From Desmodesmus armatus (taxonomy: Eukaryota > Chlorophyta > Chlorophyceae > Sphaeropleales > Scenedesmaceae), in the NCBI GenBank assembly GCA_007449985.2, contig VIIQ02000107.1:91009-155008 (forward strand): a stretch of 64,000 nucleotides of DNA. The letters are read 5' to 3'. Shown here piece by piece: positions 33,543 through 47,300 of this stretch. Under the pieces are notes generated by a model, which saw nothing but the letters and a program-made list of their open reading frames with translations, did not search any database and was not told the origin of the DNA. Within the stretch, counting starts at the first letter, position 1. Each line of letters opens with the position of its first letter. The translations under genes were made by a program, and so were the position numbers.

Positions 33543-36500
33543 CTAATTGCGCATGACAGCAGCCTCGTTGGCACCACATCTCTGTCTCTGGCTACAGCGT
33601 AGACTTTTACCCCCTCTCTTCCCTCTCCTCCGGTACAGAGACAATCTTCGTTGCCTCATGTCCCTGCCGTTGAGTGCTGGCAGTGGCTCCACCAGTGCTG
33701 AGTCACTCTCTGCCTCATCAGCCTCATCACTGCTGCTGCTGCGGTCCTCAGCCTGGGCACGCCACATGTCTGCAGGCAACACCAGCACAGCACACACAAT
33801 GGGAGCTGTCAGCTTGCATTGACGTAAGGAGGTTGGAACTCCTGCCAGTCGGTACAGTGCCCGCAGGTGCGACGGCAGGGAGATGCACGTGCAATTTTTC
33901 TGGAAAAAGGAAGCAATAGCTGAAGATAAGATGCACCGACGCATGTCACCAACCATGTCGCCGATCCATGCCACCATCAACAAATTGGACAAAGCAAACC
34001 TGTACGCCAACTGCTGTGCTAGGACAAGGAAAGCCACCGCCTGCCAGCCGACGAGGCCAATCCCAGGACCCGGCAGACACTTCATTCATGCTCGACAATG
34101 CAAGACGATGCCCCACAGCTCCCCACCTGCGTACACGCCTCCCGCCTCCAGCAGTTGTGCATGGCTGCCCTCCTCCACCAACTTCCCCTCAGCCAGCACC
34201 AGGATGCGGTCACAGCCAGACACAGTGCTCAGACGGTGAGCAACAAAGATCGAGGTGCGACCCTGTGCAGCGAGCAGACACAGCACCGGGGTCAGCACAA
34301 GTCCTCATGTTGCTTCCTTGTCAGACAACTGAGCACCATTAGGTGAGAACAGCGAAAGAGCAGACATGCAGCACAATCCCGCTCTGAAAGATGCGCAGGC
34401 AGAACTTATCATGTGCAATCATTCATTTTTTTCTGTCATGTGCACACACCCGCAGGTCGATGATGAGGGCCACAGCAGCAGCAGCGAAAGCAGCAGCAGC
34501 AGAGGTGTTCACAACATGAACACCAACTTACTCGCGCCAGCTCATCCAAGCTGCTGAGTATGCTGGCCTCAGTTGCAGTGTCCAGCGCTGACGTGGCCTC
34601 ATCACAGATCAGCAGACGCGGTGCACGCAGGAATGCGCGCGCGATTGCGACTCGCTGCTTCTCCCCACCACTGAGCTTGAGTCCACGCTCCCCCACCATG
34701 GTCTTGTATCCCTCTGGCATGCGCAGCACTGCGTCGTGCAGGTGCGCCAACTTGGCAGCAGCAATGACCTCGTCATCAGTGGCAGTGGGCTTGCCGTACC
34801 TGCAGGAACAGGCAGCCAATTTGTTTTTGAATCTAGCATTCTAAAGCATGCATGCATACGGCTATGATGAAGAGACAGAACAGCCCCAACAAAGCCAAAC
34901 ACGACGTTTACAGGCCAGGCTGTCACAACTGAGCTGCAGGTAGGGCTAGCAGAAGCCCTCCCTGCCTATTTGCTGGCCCAGCACAAATGCAAGACAGTGT
35001 GCTGAAGGCTGCATCAAGAATGTGTGCTGAAAGCAACCCTCCACCCGCCCCACTGCACAAATCATTCATTGGTCACCTGATGTTCTGCAGGATGGTGTCA
35101 TTGAACAGCACAGTATCCTGTGGCACGACTGCAATAGCCGCACGCAGGCTGTCCGTAGTCAAGTCCCGAACATCCACCCCGTTGACCTTCACCACCCCAC
35201 TCGATGCGTCGTACAGCCGAGTCGTGAGCTTCAGGATGGTGGACTTGCCGCCTCCACTGGCACCCACGACAGCCACTGACTCCCCAGGCTTGATGTGTAT
35301 GCTCACACCACGCAGCACCTGCACAACAGAAGACAACACAGCACAGCACAACAGCAGCACATCACTGCACGCAAGGTTGCCACCAGTAAGCTGCATGTGT
35401 ACTGTGTTGTCTGAATAGCTGCATGCTCGCAGCACCGACAAAACCGCAAGCTGTCTCAAACTCCAAGACAGACCGCCTGTGATCGCGTCTCCACTCATAA
35501 TCTCAGAGATAGCGCAATATCACACACAGCAGAAGCCAAACAACACTCGCAGCATGTTGAGAGCTCCCTGCCCCCTCACCTGTCGTTCCGGCTGGTACCC
35601 AAACTTCACATCCTCAAGTAGCACCTCCAGCCCCAGCCCCGAGATCTGCTGGTGCAACTGCTGCTGCTGCCAGTGCTGCGGGTGCTGCTGCTCCTCCAGC
35701 AGTAATGCTGCCTCCACTAGATCTTGCTGGTCCAGATCCCTACTGCTGCCATCATTGCTGCCATTGCTGCTGCCCCAGCCGCCGGCAGTGCCATTGCTGC
35801 TGCTGCTGGTGCCATTGCTACTGTGGGTCATGATGACCTTTTCATGAGACAGTTTGGCAGCGTCAGCAACGGCGGCAGTTGGCGGTGTCGCTGTAGCGCC
35901 CGGAAGTTTGCCTTCCAGACTGGGTGGTATGTCTGGCAGGCGTATGTTGCCGCTGGGTAGGCTGCTGGGTGTCTTGAGGATGTTGAAAAATTCCTCCATG
36001 TCAACAAAGGACTGACGGAGCTGACTGTGAAACACGACGAACAGCACAAAGTAGGCACAGCATGCATAGCACGGACAGCACACGCAGCAAGAACGAGGAA
36101 ATGACGACAGAAGGCAAGGTGAGCCTGTGAACAGGACAGTGGCAGATGAAGTTGGCTGACATGATGACCGCATATTGCGTTACATGGGTGCTTTACCAAT
36201 CATGCCCGGCACTTGGGACAATGCCCACAATCCTCGCTGATTTACTTCACCTGCACCCAAGACCATTTCTGTTCATGACACAAAAGACGCTGCAGGGCCG
36301 TTCATGCTTGAAGATGCCCCTACAGCAAGCAAGGCCACCACTTCTCGCAAGGGCGCCCTACACCATGCTGCACTGTGAAAGCGCGCCCCTCACCCACGGT
36401 GCTCCTTAGCTCACCCATAAATCCAACTCATTGAATGCAGAGGCGCCCACAGCTGCAGCAGCACCCCCTGCAGCAGCACCAGGTCACCAGGGCTGGCACT

Positions 36501-39388
36501 AGCACAAGCCCCTGCAGCCGCTGTTGCGGCAACACCCCCCTGTGCCTGCACTTCTGTGCCCCAGAGCACCGCTGCAACTGTCACACTTGTGAGACCTGCA
36601 GGAGCATCCGCAGCACACAACCCTGTGCTAACACGCAACACACAAGCATGTTTTGCAAACCTGCACTCGAGCTGCCGCGTCATTTCGATTGTACTGACTG
36701 AGAGACTAAACCTGACAAGCTACTAGTGCCTGCCTAAGGATGGGTGCGAACCAAGACAGGGTTTCATGGGTGCCTACCTGCTGCAAGAATGAAAGACTGT
36801 CCTGCATTCAGCAGTGCTACCAGCCGATCCATCTGGACGCCGGCAGCTTGGTAATCACGAAGGTAAGTATCATACTGCTGCACCTGTAGCAGCAATAACG
36901 CCCGGCAGTGGCAGCAGCGGTGACGAGCAGGGGAGCCCTGCAAAAGGGTTTTCATATCAGCACACCATCTGCATCACATCCCAGGCGACAAGTGAGGGTT
37001 AGACATTCCTGCCTATGATCGGACCCCCCACCCCCACACACCACACACCACATTTCCCGTCCCCTCACCTCCAGATGCCTGTTGCCAAAAAGTGTGACCG
37101 TCTCTACATTGAGCAGCGCATCAATCGCCTTACTGGTGGTCAGATTCTCCAGCTGAATCACCTGCTTGCGCACATCAGTGAGGGCCTGCAAGGCCGCGCT
37201 TGGCAAACGCGACACAGCACAGCACAGCACATCACAGTGAGCCACAACACGTCTATGGGACAACATCCGGTGCTGGCTGTTACTTCAGTTCGGTTGGTTT
37301 GCTTTCTCAACGCATGCCGTACACTTGAAGTGTACTTGGTTGAGAATGCTAACAGGCAATGGCGGCTGTAATGCCATGCAGCTCCACGCTCGAAGTTGCC
37401 ACGCACACTGACAATTTGCTGGCGGAATTGGCCGCAATGCATTGGGAAGCCCTATTAGGTATGCACTAAGACGCGTCATCAGCAACCATCAGCACGTCTG
37501 TGGCGCAGGTCCTGAATGCACAGAGTGATGCTGTGGACATGCCTTGAGTGAACTTGCAGGATGCAGGATCACTGATGTGTCAGCCCCATCACACCTGTGT
37601 CATCACAATCGTCCAACCCACATACAGAACGATGGTGCAAACCAGTGACACAACCACCATGGGGCTGAACCGCTTGGCCAGTAAAACCACCACAAACACC
37701 AACTCGATGACGCTGGGGACCAAGGTCAACACCACATTGCGGTACAGTGACTGGATACTGCGGGTGCCTGAGGACAGGCAGGCAGGCGGTGCAAAAGGAC
37801 AATCTCATTGAGTTGCTCTGCATGCAGTTGTGAATGCTAAGGTGAGGTGTGTAGACAAGTCTGACTAGGGCGTGCTGGTGCAGGCTGACGAGTGCATGCA
37901 GCAGTGTAGGCATGCTGCCAAAGCAAAAACCTGCAGCGCCACAAACCCTTGCTTGTGCCGTTGCCAATGATGCTGCTGTCCGAGGCTGGGATGGATCCGG
38001 GCTTGTTTGTTTTTGGTAGTTTGAAACAGCGCAACATGCCCGCCATCACACCAGTACTGGTTGCAGGTAAGCCTGGGCAGAATGCAGAATACTTATCAGC
38101 GGTACAGCCAGTGGCAGTACATTGCAGCTGCAACAATATCTCACACACATCTTTCCAGGATCCTGCTGAGTCGTCCCGTGCTCCTGTTCATGTGCCATGT
38201 GATGTCCAGCCACAACACGTGGTTGAACGTCTGGTAGGCCACACGTCGCGCAACAGCCTGCGCAAGTCAATACAGAACAGAACAGTAGAGTAATTGGGGA
38301 CAGAGTCCCAACCTCGGCACTAGCCAGCAAGCCATTACAGGGGTGGAGCGGGTGTCAGGATCAGGCAGCGTGCCAGTTGATATCTCTGACAAGGCAGTGG
38401 AGTTACAGCCGCTGCTGCTAGCTCTAGTGCCACAGCTGTGTGTATACATATGCACATATACATAGGCTATCTGTACCTGTGACACTGGTGTGAAGGTCGG
38501 GATGGTCAGCTCCTTGGTAAAGTGCTGGAAGACGCCCAACACACCAAAGCACAGCACCCAGCGCACAGCAGGGATCACCCCCTCTCCCACAGCTGCTGCT
38601 CCGGCTGACAGCGCGTCAACAGCTGCTTTCAGGCACAATGGGGCGCACAAACCTGCGAGGCAGGTGGGAGAAGGCGAGGTGGATGGGGTGCAGGTTCAAC
38701 CTCAACCATGTTGGCAGCAGCTGGGTGTTCATCATGAAGCTGACAGGCTGTCGGCTTGAAAGCTGTCAAGCCAGGGGAAAACTGTGGTTGCAGGTTTGAG
38801 ACCACTTGCTGGAAACATTGCACAGGGATGATCAGCCGTGCCTGAGAACATTGTAGCTGTGCAACCACACAGACAAAGCAAGAAAAGCACAAAAAGCATG
38901 AGGGTTGATGCAATGCACGACTTGATTGATCATAACAACATATGTATCCAAACAGCCACTAGTCACATACCTAAAGCTTTTGACAGTAACATGCAGATGA
39001 ATGCTGCTCCTATGCGCCATGAAATGTGTTTTTCTGACATGGCCAGCTGCCACAAGTAGGGTAGCACACCCCAAGCAGATGAAGATGACGAGGGGGGAGG
39101 GGGCAGAGGGGGCACTGGCTTTGCTGCTGCTGCTGCTGCATCTGCTGACCTGCTGTCACTGAGGTAAGACGAGTGCAGGGATTCATAGGTCAGCGTGGCA
39201 GCTGCTGCTGCAGCTGCTGGCTGCAAGATGCCTCTCCTGACTGGGGTGCACCTTGAGGTGACGGCGGCACTGGAAGTGTCCTTGAATTGGGGAGTGAGGC
39301 TGTGTCTATGAGGCCCAACTGGCCTAATGGGTTGAAGGAAGGAACATGCAGGAATAGAGGTGTCGGATAGGGCAGAACACAGCTTCAT
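33543..39388 (-). CDS. Half-size ABC transporter, ABCB subfamily, ATM/HMT-like (copy 1)
   Basis: Twelve exons in phase: 39388-38971, 38652-38477, 38257-38149, 37767-37595, 37185-37069, 36883-36778, 36595-36415, 36024-35580, 35318-35077, 34799-34532, 34262-34127, 33769-33543; 865 residues. One transmembrane domain (exons 1-7) starts at LPYLWQLAM and holds [12 protein letters not shown] and [15 protein letters not shown]. One nucleotide-binding domain follows, with Walker [11 protein letters not shown]-loop VPQD, signature LSGGEKQ, Walker [13 protein letters not shown] and H-loop AHRLST, all intact. Half transporters work as dimers; ATM members export glutathione/sulfur compounds from mitochondria and HMT members move metal-thiol complexes. 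The clade and membrane here are inferred. The Ser/Gly-rich linker in exon 8 is 16 codons shorter than in copy 2. The tail is 33 residues longer and very basic. Exon 3 ends in T before GTGTGT, an unusual donor. Confidence 0.9.
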
Positions 39389-41023
39389 AACACTTCAGTG
39401 GTTGCTGATGCTGTTGGTGAGGTCGGCAAATGCAGCTTGCGGTACTGTGTGGCTGGCGTTCTTGTCAACAAGCATTTGGTGACACTTGACAACGTTTTCA
39501 AACATAGACAACGACAAGCGAAGTTGACGCGTCCATTTCCTGCGCGGTCAAAGTGACTGATCAGATCGTGTTCATGCAACACACTAGCGTGACACCCGTG
39601 GCATCATGCCACGGCCCCAAGGTTAAAGATGGTGTGCGTGTAACCAAGCCCGCCAATCCAACCCTGTTGTCGATAACCGCCTGTTCAACTGTTGATGCTG
39701 CCTTCTGCCCCCCCCCCCCCTCTCTCCACAGTCCTATCACCCACCGCCCCTGCACACCCCTTGTCACTGTCCACCCACGTCCCTGCTTTTGCCTGCCATA
39801 CTCACTCCCATGCACCGTCCTTGCCCATAACCCACACACCCAGACTCCCACCCCCTACCAACCCAGACTCCCCCTCCACACTCCTCCACTACTGTTCTCC
39901 TTAAGCTTCCCTAACAGAGCAGCAGCACTGCGCCCATCCCGTGCTAACACCACATGAGTAAGCTTCTACAGCATCCTGCGTGCTTAACGTGTTCACTGGA
40001 GCCTCCCTGCGCGTGGCCTCTTCGAATGCAGCCACAGATGGATGCTGTTGCCTTGCTGTCGACGGTATATGCCGTTAGTTGTGAGCCCATCATTCATCGT
40101 ACAACCAAAATGTATACGTTCTAAAGCTCCGCTTGTCGTTCGCTGACCCTCACACATGCGCCGTGATCACTTTTGTTCACATCCACAGGCGCCCTCTGAT
40201 GCCGCCGACGCTCGCTGAGGTTATAGATTGCCCCAAAACAAACCGTTGCAGGGGGGGAGGACAGGGGGTTTTATTGCGTCGTTTGCGAGAAAAAGCCCCT
40301 GAAAGGGTGTACTGCTGCCTGTTCTCCCAGCAGTGGCGCCCAACTGCCCCCAGGGCTCGGCAAACACCTTTCCTAATATACCCATCCACAACTGCAGGGT
40401 GCCTGCAGCCTGCACCTGCCTGGCGCGTCCCCACCAGGGGGTCACCTTATTCTTTTAATATATAGGATAAGCTTTGAAGCTGATCAAGGTCAAACTTTTC
40501 CGGGTGCATCACCTTTCACCCCCACTATCTCGCTTCCCTGGTCTGCTACGTTATTGATGGCAGTGTCAGTTTTGCAGGGAGTTTTGCTCAGCCAGGAATT
40601 GCTCAACCCTGGTCGCCCGCTATAGCAGCACAAAGCACAGCATAAAATGACCTCCAACACCTTGCTGTCACACTTGTAGTGGAACCACGGCAGGGGTATC
40701 TCCCACTGCGTGTTTAGTGCCTTGCAGCTCAATGACCAATGTGTCAACGTGTCAATGAGTTCCTCTTTGACTTCGTCAGCAGTACAGTCAACGACGGTTG
40801 CCACCACCACCAGCCTGGTTTGCGACAACGCTACAGTCGCGTCATCAAACAACGTGCAGCACTGTATGGTCGCCAGTGGCATGGCGCAGTGCGAAGGTCG
40901 TGCCAACCGATCCGGCCCGAGTTCGTCGCTTTTTGCAAAGGGCCTCGCACAACGTGAACCTGGCTGTGATAAACACACTTATCAGGTCAAGAGGTGCTGT
41001 AGAATGCCTTCTCTTGTGTTCTG
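39389..41023. other. Intergenic: promoter of ABC copy 1 and 5' flank of the gene at 41024
   Basis: Holds the 5' flanks of two divergent genes. Poly-C/CT-rich stretches lie near 39708-39910. No supported coding exon. Confidence 0.45.
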
Positions 41024-42807
41024 ATGTCTGACGTGAAGGGACGTCACAGCTGCCTTTGTGGTGCCTCGAGGCAGCTTCCCGCCTCTGTCAGTTCGCTGTA
41101 TGCGTCAAGTGTAAGAAGCACGCCTGTGCATCCTTCTGGTGTTGTCAGCAGTACGGTGTGTGTTTCAGTGGAGGCAGCTTTGCCTGGTGCCAGAGCTATG
41201 GTGAAGAGTGAAGAGTCAAGCGTGAGTTGCCCAGACACTGAAGACCCGCACACGCATACAGCATGAACTGCACGCAAAAAACAACGTGCAAGGGTCTGAC
41301 TTTGGGCTCTGGTTGCCAGTGGGTGTCTCAGCACTGAGCTGCCCCCTAGCTACCACACGGTCTTACTGCCCCAGCTGACATCCAATGATATGCTTTGTCT
41401 TCTCTGCGCTCTGCTCGCAACACCCTACAGCAGCAAAGCCCAGCCACCCCAGGCAGCTGCAGCAGTGGCTCTGTCAGTGGTGATCCCAACAAGTCAAGTG
41501 GAGGCAAAGATGGCTCCTCTTCCTCGCAGGACGGTGCAACAGGACGGTCACGTGACATGGTGGTAGGCACAGCAGCCAGCAGCACACAGTTGCCCCCCAC
41601 GCAGGACCCTGTCCACACGGGCGGGATGAACACCCTGGTCCCTACGCAGTGCCTTGCCATGCTGCTGAAAGCAGATCCTGGGTTTGAACCCGGCACAGGG
41701 CAGCAGGAAGCGTTTGTGCTAGCAGTGGTGATGCTGATACTGCTGCAGCGTGAAGCTCGGGAGCAGTTGATGCCACTGGGTGGCCCCATGATTGTGCAGT
41801 TCACCACAGAGAGCAGAGCAGTTGTGAACGGCCTTGCGCAGCTGCGGGCTAAGCGCATGACAGGCGAGGAGGAGGGGGAGGAGGATGCATCACCGGACTG
41901 CTTGGACAAGCTGCTGCGTAGTAAGTAGCTAGCTATAACTGCACGATCAGGCCTTTCCATTTCGTTTCAGCCTGCCCGCTAGTTTGCCGGGCTACCTGTT
42001 TGCCTGACTGGGCCACTACAATGGTGGCTTGCAACCCAGAGGCGGGCTTGGTATGGTAGCTTGTTTGACTCACTGCCAGTGTGTGAATGCTGTGGGCATG
42101 CCACATTGTGACCACACACAGAATGAGCTTGGCATGGCGGACTTGAATTTACTCAACTTGTTGTACAGGCAAGCAGCTTGCTTCTGAAACTGGCAGAAGT
42201 GGAGTAGGTGTGACCCCACACCCCCAGATTGCAAATCCATGTTGTTGATCCCATTACATGTGCGACGGCCGCACTTACCTCTCTTTTGTGCACTGCTGGC
42301 TGCCTTTTTCTGCTGTGCGGCCGCTTACGGCATACGTACTGCCTTTCGCTGTCAACTGCTCCTGCAGTGATTCTGCAGCTGCAGGACATGTGGCAAAGCA
42401 AGCACATCACCACAGAAGTCATCAGGGTGCCAGCAAGCTATCTCGCAGAGACCGTACCCAAGTACAACGCTGTTGCGGCTGCTCAGCTGGCTCGCGGGGC
42501 CGGCAGGCACTCTGGCATGTATGCAGTGCTGAGCAACGACAGCAGCATAATCAGTGTGCGCTGCGACAGCATCACAAGCAAGGTCATCAGCCTCAAGCTG
42601 GGTGAGGGCCCCTGCAAGGCCAGCCAGGAAGCCATCAGCCTGCTGCAGCACCTGCAGAACCCGGAGCAGCTTGACCTGGGCGGCGATATGGAGGGCCAGG
42701 AGGGCGGTGGTGGAGATGGCAGTGCATCCAGCAGCAGCAGCAGCGATGAGGAGGGTGGTGGTGGTGGTGGCGGCGGCAGGCCTGCCAAGCGGGTTCGCAT
42801 AGACTAG
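41024..42807 (+). CDS. Protein of unknown family, intact paralogue of the copy at 26-27.7 kb
   Basis: Three exons in phase: 41024-41221, 41431-41920, 42368-42807; 375 residues. The first exon is the least certain, since another frame through it is Cys-rich. The second exon has a Ser/Gly-rich start, a conserved hydrophobic segment AVVMLILLQREA, and an acidic end (EEEGEEDAS) leading to LDKLLR. The third starts MILQLQDMW, contains GMYAVLSNDSSIISVRCDS and a helical QEAISLLQHLQNPEQL, and ends with an acidic, Ser/Gly-rich stretch and the basic PAKRVRID, which could be a nuclear signal. Motifs shared with the broken copy at 26-27.7 kb show that these parts were under constraint. I do not recognise the family; nuclear location is a guess. 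Confidence 0.65.
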
Positions 42808-43174
42808 TCAACTGTTCATTATGGTTGTGCGTGCCATCTGACAGAAGCAGCCCCTTGTTGGAACAAACACCACTGGTGTGGCTTCTGGACTGTTTACGTA
42901 CGTCTCTCCTACAGCTCACGCAGGATGTGCTTGACCAGGCTCAGGTGTGCATATGGTTGCAACCAGATCACATCCACTGACGCACAGCATGACTCATCCT
43001 GGCTCGCAGTCATCTTAGCAAAAGGCTGGGGCCGCGCACCACTACACTTGCATCACACACCACACTTTCATCACACACCACACACTACATCATAAGGTCA
43101 GCAAGCACCCCCACAACCCCAAATGAATGACGCACCACTCATGTGTTGAGCTTGCTAATCAACAGTCTCAGCAG

Positions 43175-43257
43175 ATCACAACATCGTGTCACCAAATGAC
43201 AGTAATGTTGATGCGGTCACAACATCATGTCACCAAATGACAGTTACGTTGATGGCA
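43175..43257. repeat. Two tandem copies of a 41-base unit
   Basis: TCACAACATCGTGTCACCAA and the following bases recur once after 41 bases with three or four changes. Confidence 0.8.
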
Positions 43258-44132
43258 TCACATCCAGCATCATCATGATCCGATCAGGTTATGGTCAACC
43301 AGCATCAACTCAGTCGGTTGGGGAAATGCCCCTTGATGTGCCTCCCATGTGACGCTTGCAGCAACAGACAAAAGCACCAGTGATCAAACACACTCAGCAT
43401 GAACTCCCATGCACACATGCCGCAAGCAACTTGCCTGCCTGCCTGCAAGATCACTGGGCAGGCACCAGACAAGCAAGGCATCGTCACTGCAACCTGGCAG
43501 CCTCATCCTACATGCCCTGCATGCCTACCAAGCTACACGCCCAACCGCGTGCTGCAGGCGTGCTGCTTTGCCTTTTGGAACGGCTGCCTCAACTCGTGTG
43601 TACGTAGCGAGTAATGCAGCCGCACACAAAAACCAGCACCCCGTCCCGTGCTGTCCCGCCTGAATGCACTGCGAATTGGTGCTCCGGATGACTCCAACAT
43701 GCAACGGAAGCAAAGCGTGCACTACGTTGCAGTAGCAGCCGAGTAAGTCAATCCCAACATATGCTGGATGCGCAATGCTTTGCACACGTCAGATGCACAT
43801 GTCAGTTCTGTCTGTGATGTCACTGTACCCGAGGTCTCACCCACAACCACCTGCCATTGACGCTCCCACACCCACGCCCAAACTCACAAAATACGCACGC
43901 GGCTGCTTGCAATGACACCACACAGCTGGCTCAGCTATGTTGTGACAAAGCAGGCGGTGCTGCTTCATGCAACACAATCTTACCCACATCACTATTTCTC
44001 AGCTCGACGGCTGGTGAGCTCAGCATGCTCGCGTGTAGCACGCAAGAGCAGCAATGGATCAGTGCGCAGCATGTGCGTCAGTCACATCCTGGGAGTGCGT
44101 AGTGTACTGCAATTAGGGGAAAGACCCTAACA

Positions 44133-44200
44133 CTCCGCCACCACAACCAGCACCCACTCACCTCCGCCCACAACCAGCACCCACTCACCTCCACCCACAG
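44133..44200. repeat. Tandem repeat of a 27-base unit carrying a donor-like sequence
   Basis: ACAACCAGCACCCACTCACC followed by TCC is repeated directly. On the minus strand each unit contains GAGGTGAGTGGG, a good 5' splice site, just past the stop codon of the CaaX gene. Confidence 0.7.
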
Positions 44201-44305
44201 ACAGCAACAGCCTGCGCTCACATAATGCGCATAGGCTATGACAACCACGACAATCCCCCGGGTCCCAATTCATAACATCAGCGCATACAGCATCCCACCG
44301 CCATT

Positions 44306-47300
44306 TCACATGATGACACATTTGCAGCTGCAGCTAGGCTGCTCATCAGCATGCAGGTCATCACCCCCATGGTGCCACGCAAGCTCCGAAGGTGCCGGCA
44401 ACGCAGGCGCAACAGCCTCACTGTCATCTTGACCACCAGCTGCAACAGTTGCCGCATTTTTGTCGTGAGCCGGAGCAGCCACAACAGCAGCTGCTGCTGC
44501 TGGTTGCAACTGCTGGGCAGCCTCAGCATGACCACCCACACCCGCCGCTGCTGCTGCTGACTCAGCAGTTGGTGCAAGCGCCAGGTGGCTGCTGTCAGGT
44601 TGCCCTGCCTCCTGCCTCCAGCCCAACGGCTGGCGATCCTGCTGCTGCTGCTGCTGACTCTGCACTCCCTGCTGGCTAGGCTGGTGACCTACTAGACCCG
44701 CATGCTGCACCGCACCACTGTGTTGCGCATGCATCGCCTCCTGGCTCGACTCCGCCCCAAGTGACGTCGCCCTACTGCCCCACACCCCGTGCGCATCCAC
44801 CCCACCCTCACCCCCACCACCCACTGCTGCATTTGCAGCCGCCGCGGCAGCAGCAGCAGCGGCGGCTGCGGCAGCTCCAGCCGCCGCCATTGCTGCCCTG
44901 CCCTCTGCTTCGATCTCCTCATTCAGATCCATGAAGAGCTGCACAGCTGTCGGATCGGCAAGGATCTCCTGGTCCGATGACAACAGCGATCTCGCACCAC
45001 CCATGCTGACACCACCCCCACCTCCACTTCCTCCTTCTGCCCCTGCTGCCTGCTGCCCTGTTGCTGGTACAAAGGGCTCCGTGTGGGCAAGTGGTGCTGC
45101 AGGGAAGGCTAGCCAGCTGTCGGACCCACAGGTAGATGCCCGAGCACTGCTACCCCCTACGCTGGCAGCAGCAGCAACGCCGGCAGCAGCAGCACCGCGG
45201 CTATGCGAGGCCGGCACATGTGACGGCTGCTTTGCAGTCGCAGCAGGAACCAGGGAGGCCCTGTGGTCCCCACCACCCGCCACTGCTGCTGCTGCGGCGG
45301 CTGCTGGAGAAGGGGCCCCAGCTCCGGGTGAGAACACCTTGGCACTGGGTGTGCGTGCGAGGGCGGCACGGGGGGAAACAGACCCCGGCCGGCTCCGCAG
45401 GGAGCCGCTGCGCCTGAGTGACAGGTGCCCGTGCTTGTTGTTGCCGTCAGCACTGTGCTGACAGAGCAGCTTGTCAGCACTGTAGCTGTGGAGTTTGTCA
45501 GCACTGCAGGGTGTACCTCCCTGACGGGATGTGGTCCTGCTAGCCCCTGTGACCCTACCCCTGCCGCTGCTGCTGCTGCTCGTCTTGATGGTGGCCGGGG
45601 GTGTGACTGCTGCTGCGTGAACTGCGGCAGACACGTGCTGCTGCTGCTGCTGCTGCTGTGCGGGAGTATGGTCCTGTGCCAGGGAGTGAGAGGGTGTGCG
45701 TGCTGACCTGCTGCTGCTGCTGTGCAGCTGCCTGCTGCTGTTGCTCCTGCTGCCCAGGGGTGGTGTGCTCCCTGCTGTGCTGGAACTGCGGCTGCAGTGA
45801 AAACATTGACAGGCACAGGGCATGGGAATGGCGGCAGGAGCTGCGCAATGTGCTTCATGATCAAGGGCTGCCTTGTGCTACAGTGTTCTTGGAAGGCCAA
45901 TCTGGTGTCACACTCAATACACGGCCCCACCCCCAACAAGAAGCAGTGACACATCTGCATGGTGACTTCGTTTGGGTGTACCTGCGCCCTGAGAAGACGT
46001 TCAGCATCTCCCCTGCACCCTACGTGACACCAAGGTGATCAGATCGAGCCAATGCCAGGCACCAAGCCGCCAATGCCAATGCCAGGCACCAAAGCCACTA
46101 CTGCCAACACCAAACACCAATGCCAGGCACCAAGGTGCCAGTGCCAGGCTTCAATACCCAGCAACCACACCCTGCACAAAGCCGCCTACCTGCAGGTCTT
46201 TCTGGAAGACCCACTGCTGGATGGTGGCCCACTGCGCAATGACGACATCCAGACAGCAGCTGCCTCATCCCCGGCTGCGGTTCCCCCACCCATCGATTCT
46301 CTCCTACTTCATGACACGGTTGGTTGACAATTTATGCCGGATCCCCAAACCCCACTTCACCCCACCAAGCTATCAGAGCAAGCCAGTGCCAGACACCAAG
46401 TCACCTACCTGCAGGTCCTTCTGGAAGATCCGCTGCTGGAAGGTCGCCCGCTGCGCAGTGACGACATCCAAGCAGCAGCTGCCTCATCCCGGGCTGCGGC
46501 TGCCCCGCCCATCGACTCCCTCCTGCTGTGTGTGCTGACGCTGCTGCCATTGTCGCTGCTGCTGCGCCTGCAGGGACCGTTCAGCACAGCATCAAGATTT
46601 ACCGCAGCAGCGGTGACACCCGCGCTGTCAGCAGCACCAGCAGCACACAAGCCTGCTGACCCCTGCTGCTGCTGTTGCGGCGGGGGCGGTGACTGTGACA
46701 GCGGCAGCGGGATCCTGCTTCCACCCGACTGCAGCTGCTGCTGATGCTGAGGGATCCTCGTGCGCAGCAGAGGAGCAGACACAAGGGCTGCAGTTCCAGG
46801 GCTGCGAGGGGATGCAAGTGCAGCATTTGGCACCCTTGACCCAGCTGCTGCTGGGGTGGTGCACCTGGGTGGGGTGCTGCAAGGACCCCCCGGGCTCTTG
46901 GGACCCCCCACAATGCCCCCTGCAGGACGACCAGGACTCCTGCTGCTGCTGCTGCTGCCGCCGCTGACTACCCCAGATACTGCTGCTTGTGCTGCGCCAG
47001 GTGCTTTGGAGCGTGGCTGGGGTGTGACAGCAGCGCCGGCCCGCTTGCTGCTGCTGCCCCCGGAAGGGCTGGCAGGCAGGCTGCCACTCCTTGGTGCTGC
47101 TACTGCCCCTGCTCCTGCTCCTGCTGCCGCTGCTGGTGCTGCAGCCGGGGAACGTGGTGGCGAGTACGTGCCAGAAGCCCCCATGGACCCTCCCGTCCAT
47201 GTAGCAGCAGCAGCTGCAGCAGCCCCCATGGACCCTCCCGTCCATGTAGCAGCAGCAGCTGCAGCAGCCCCCATGGACCCTCCCGTCCATGTGGCAGTGC

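Larger units (their letters stand above)
42808..44305. other. Intergenic region between convergent genes
   Basis: 3' UTRs of the gene ending at 42807 (+) and the gene ending at 44306 (-). Two short tandem repeats lie here; no coding exon is supported. Confidence 0.5.

Noticed and set aside
41044..41220. Cys-rich frame (FAVCVKCKKHACASFWCC) as a zinc finger exon
   Set aside because: It ends in a stop before a usable donor, and the equivalent frame in the paralogue has a stop; the frame ending KSEESS at a good GTGAGT donor fits phase better. Kept only as an alternative.
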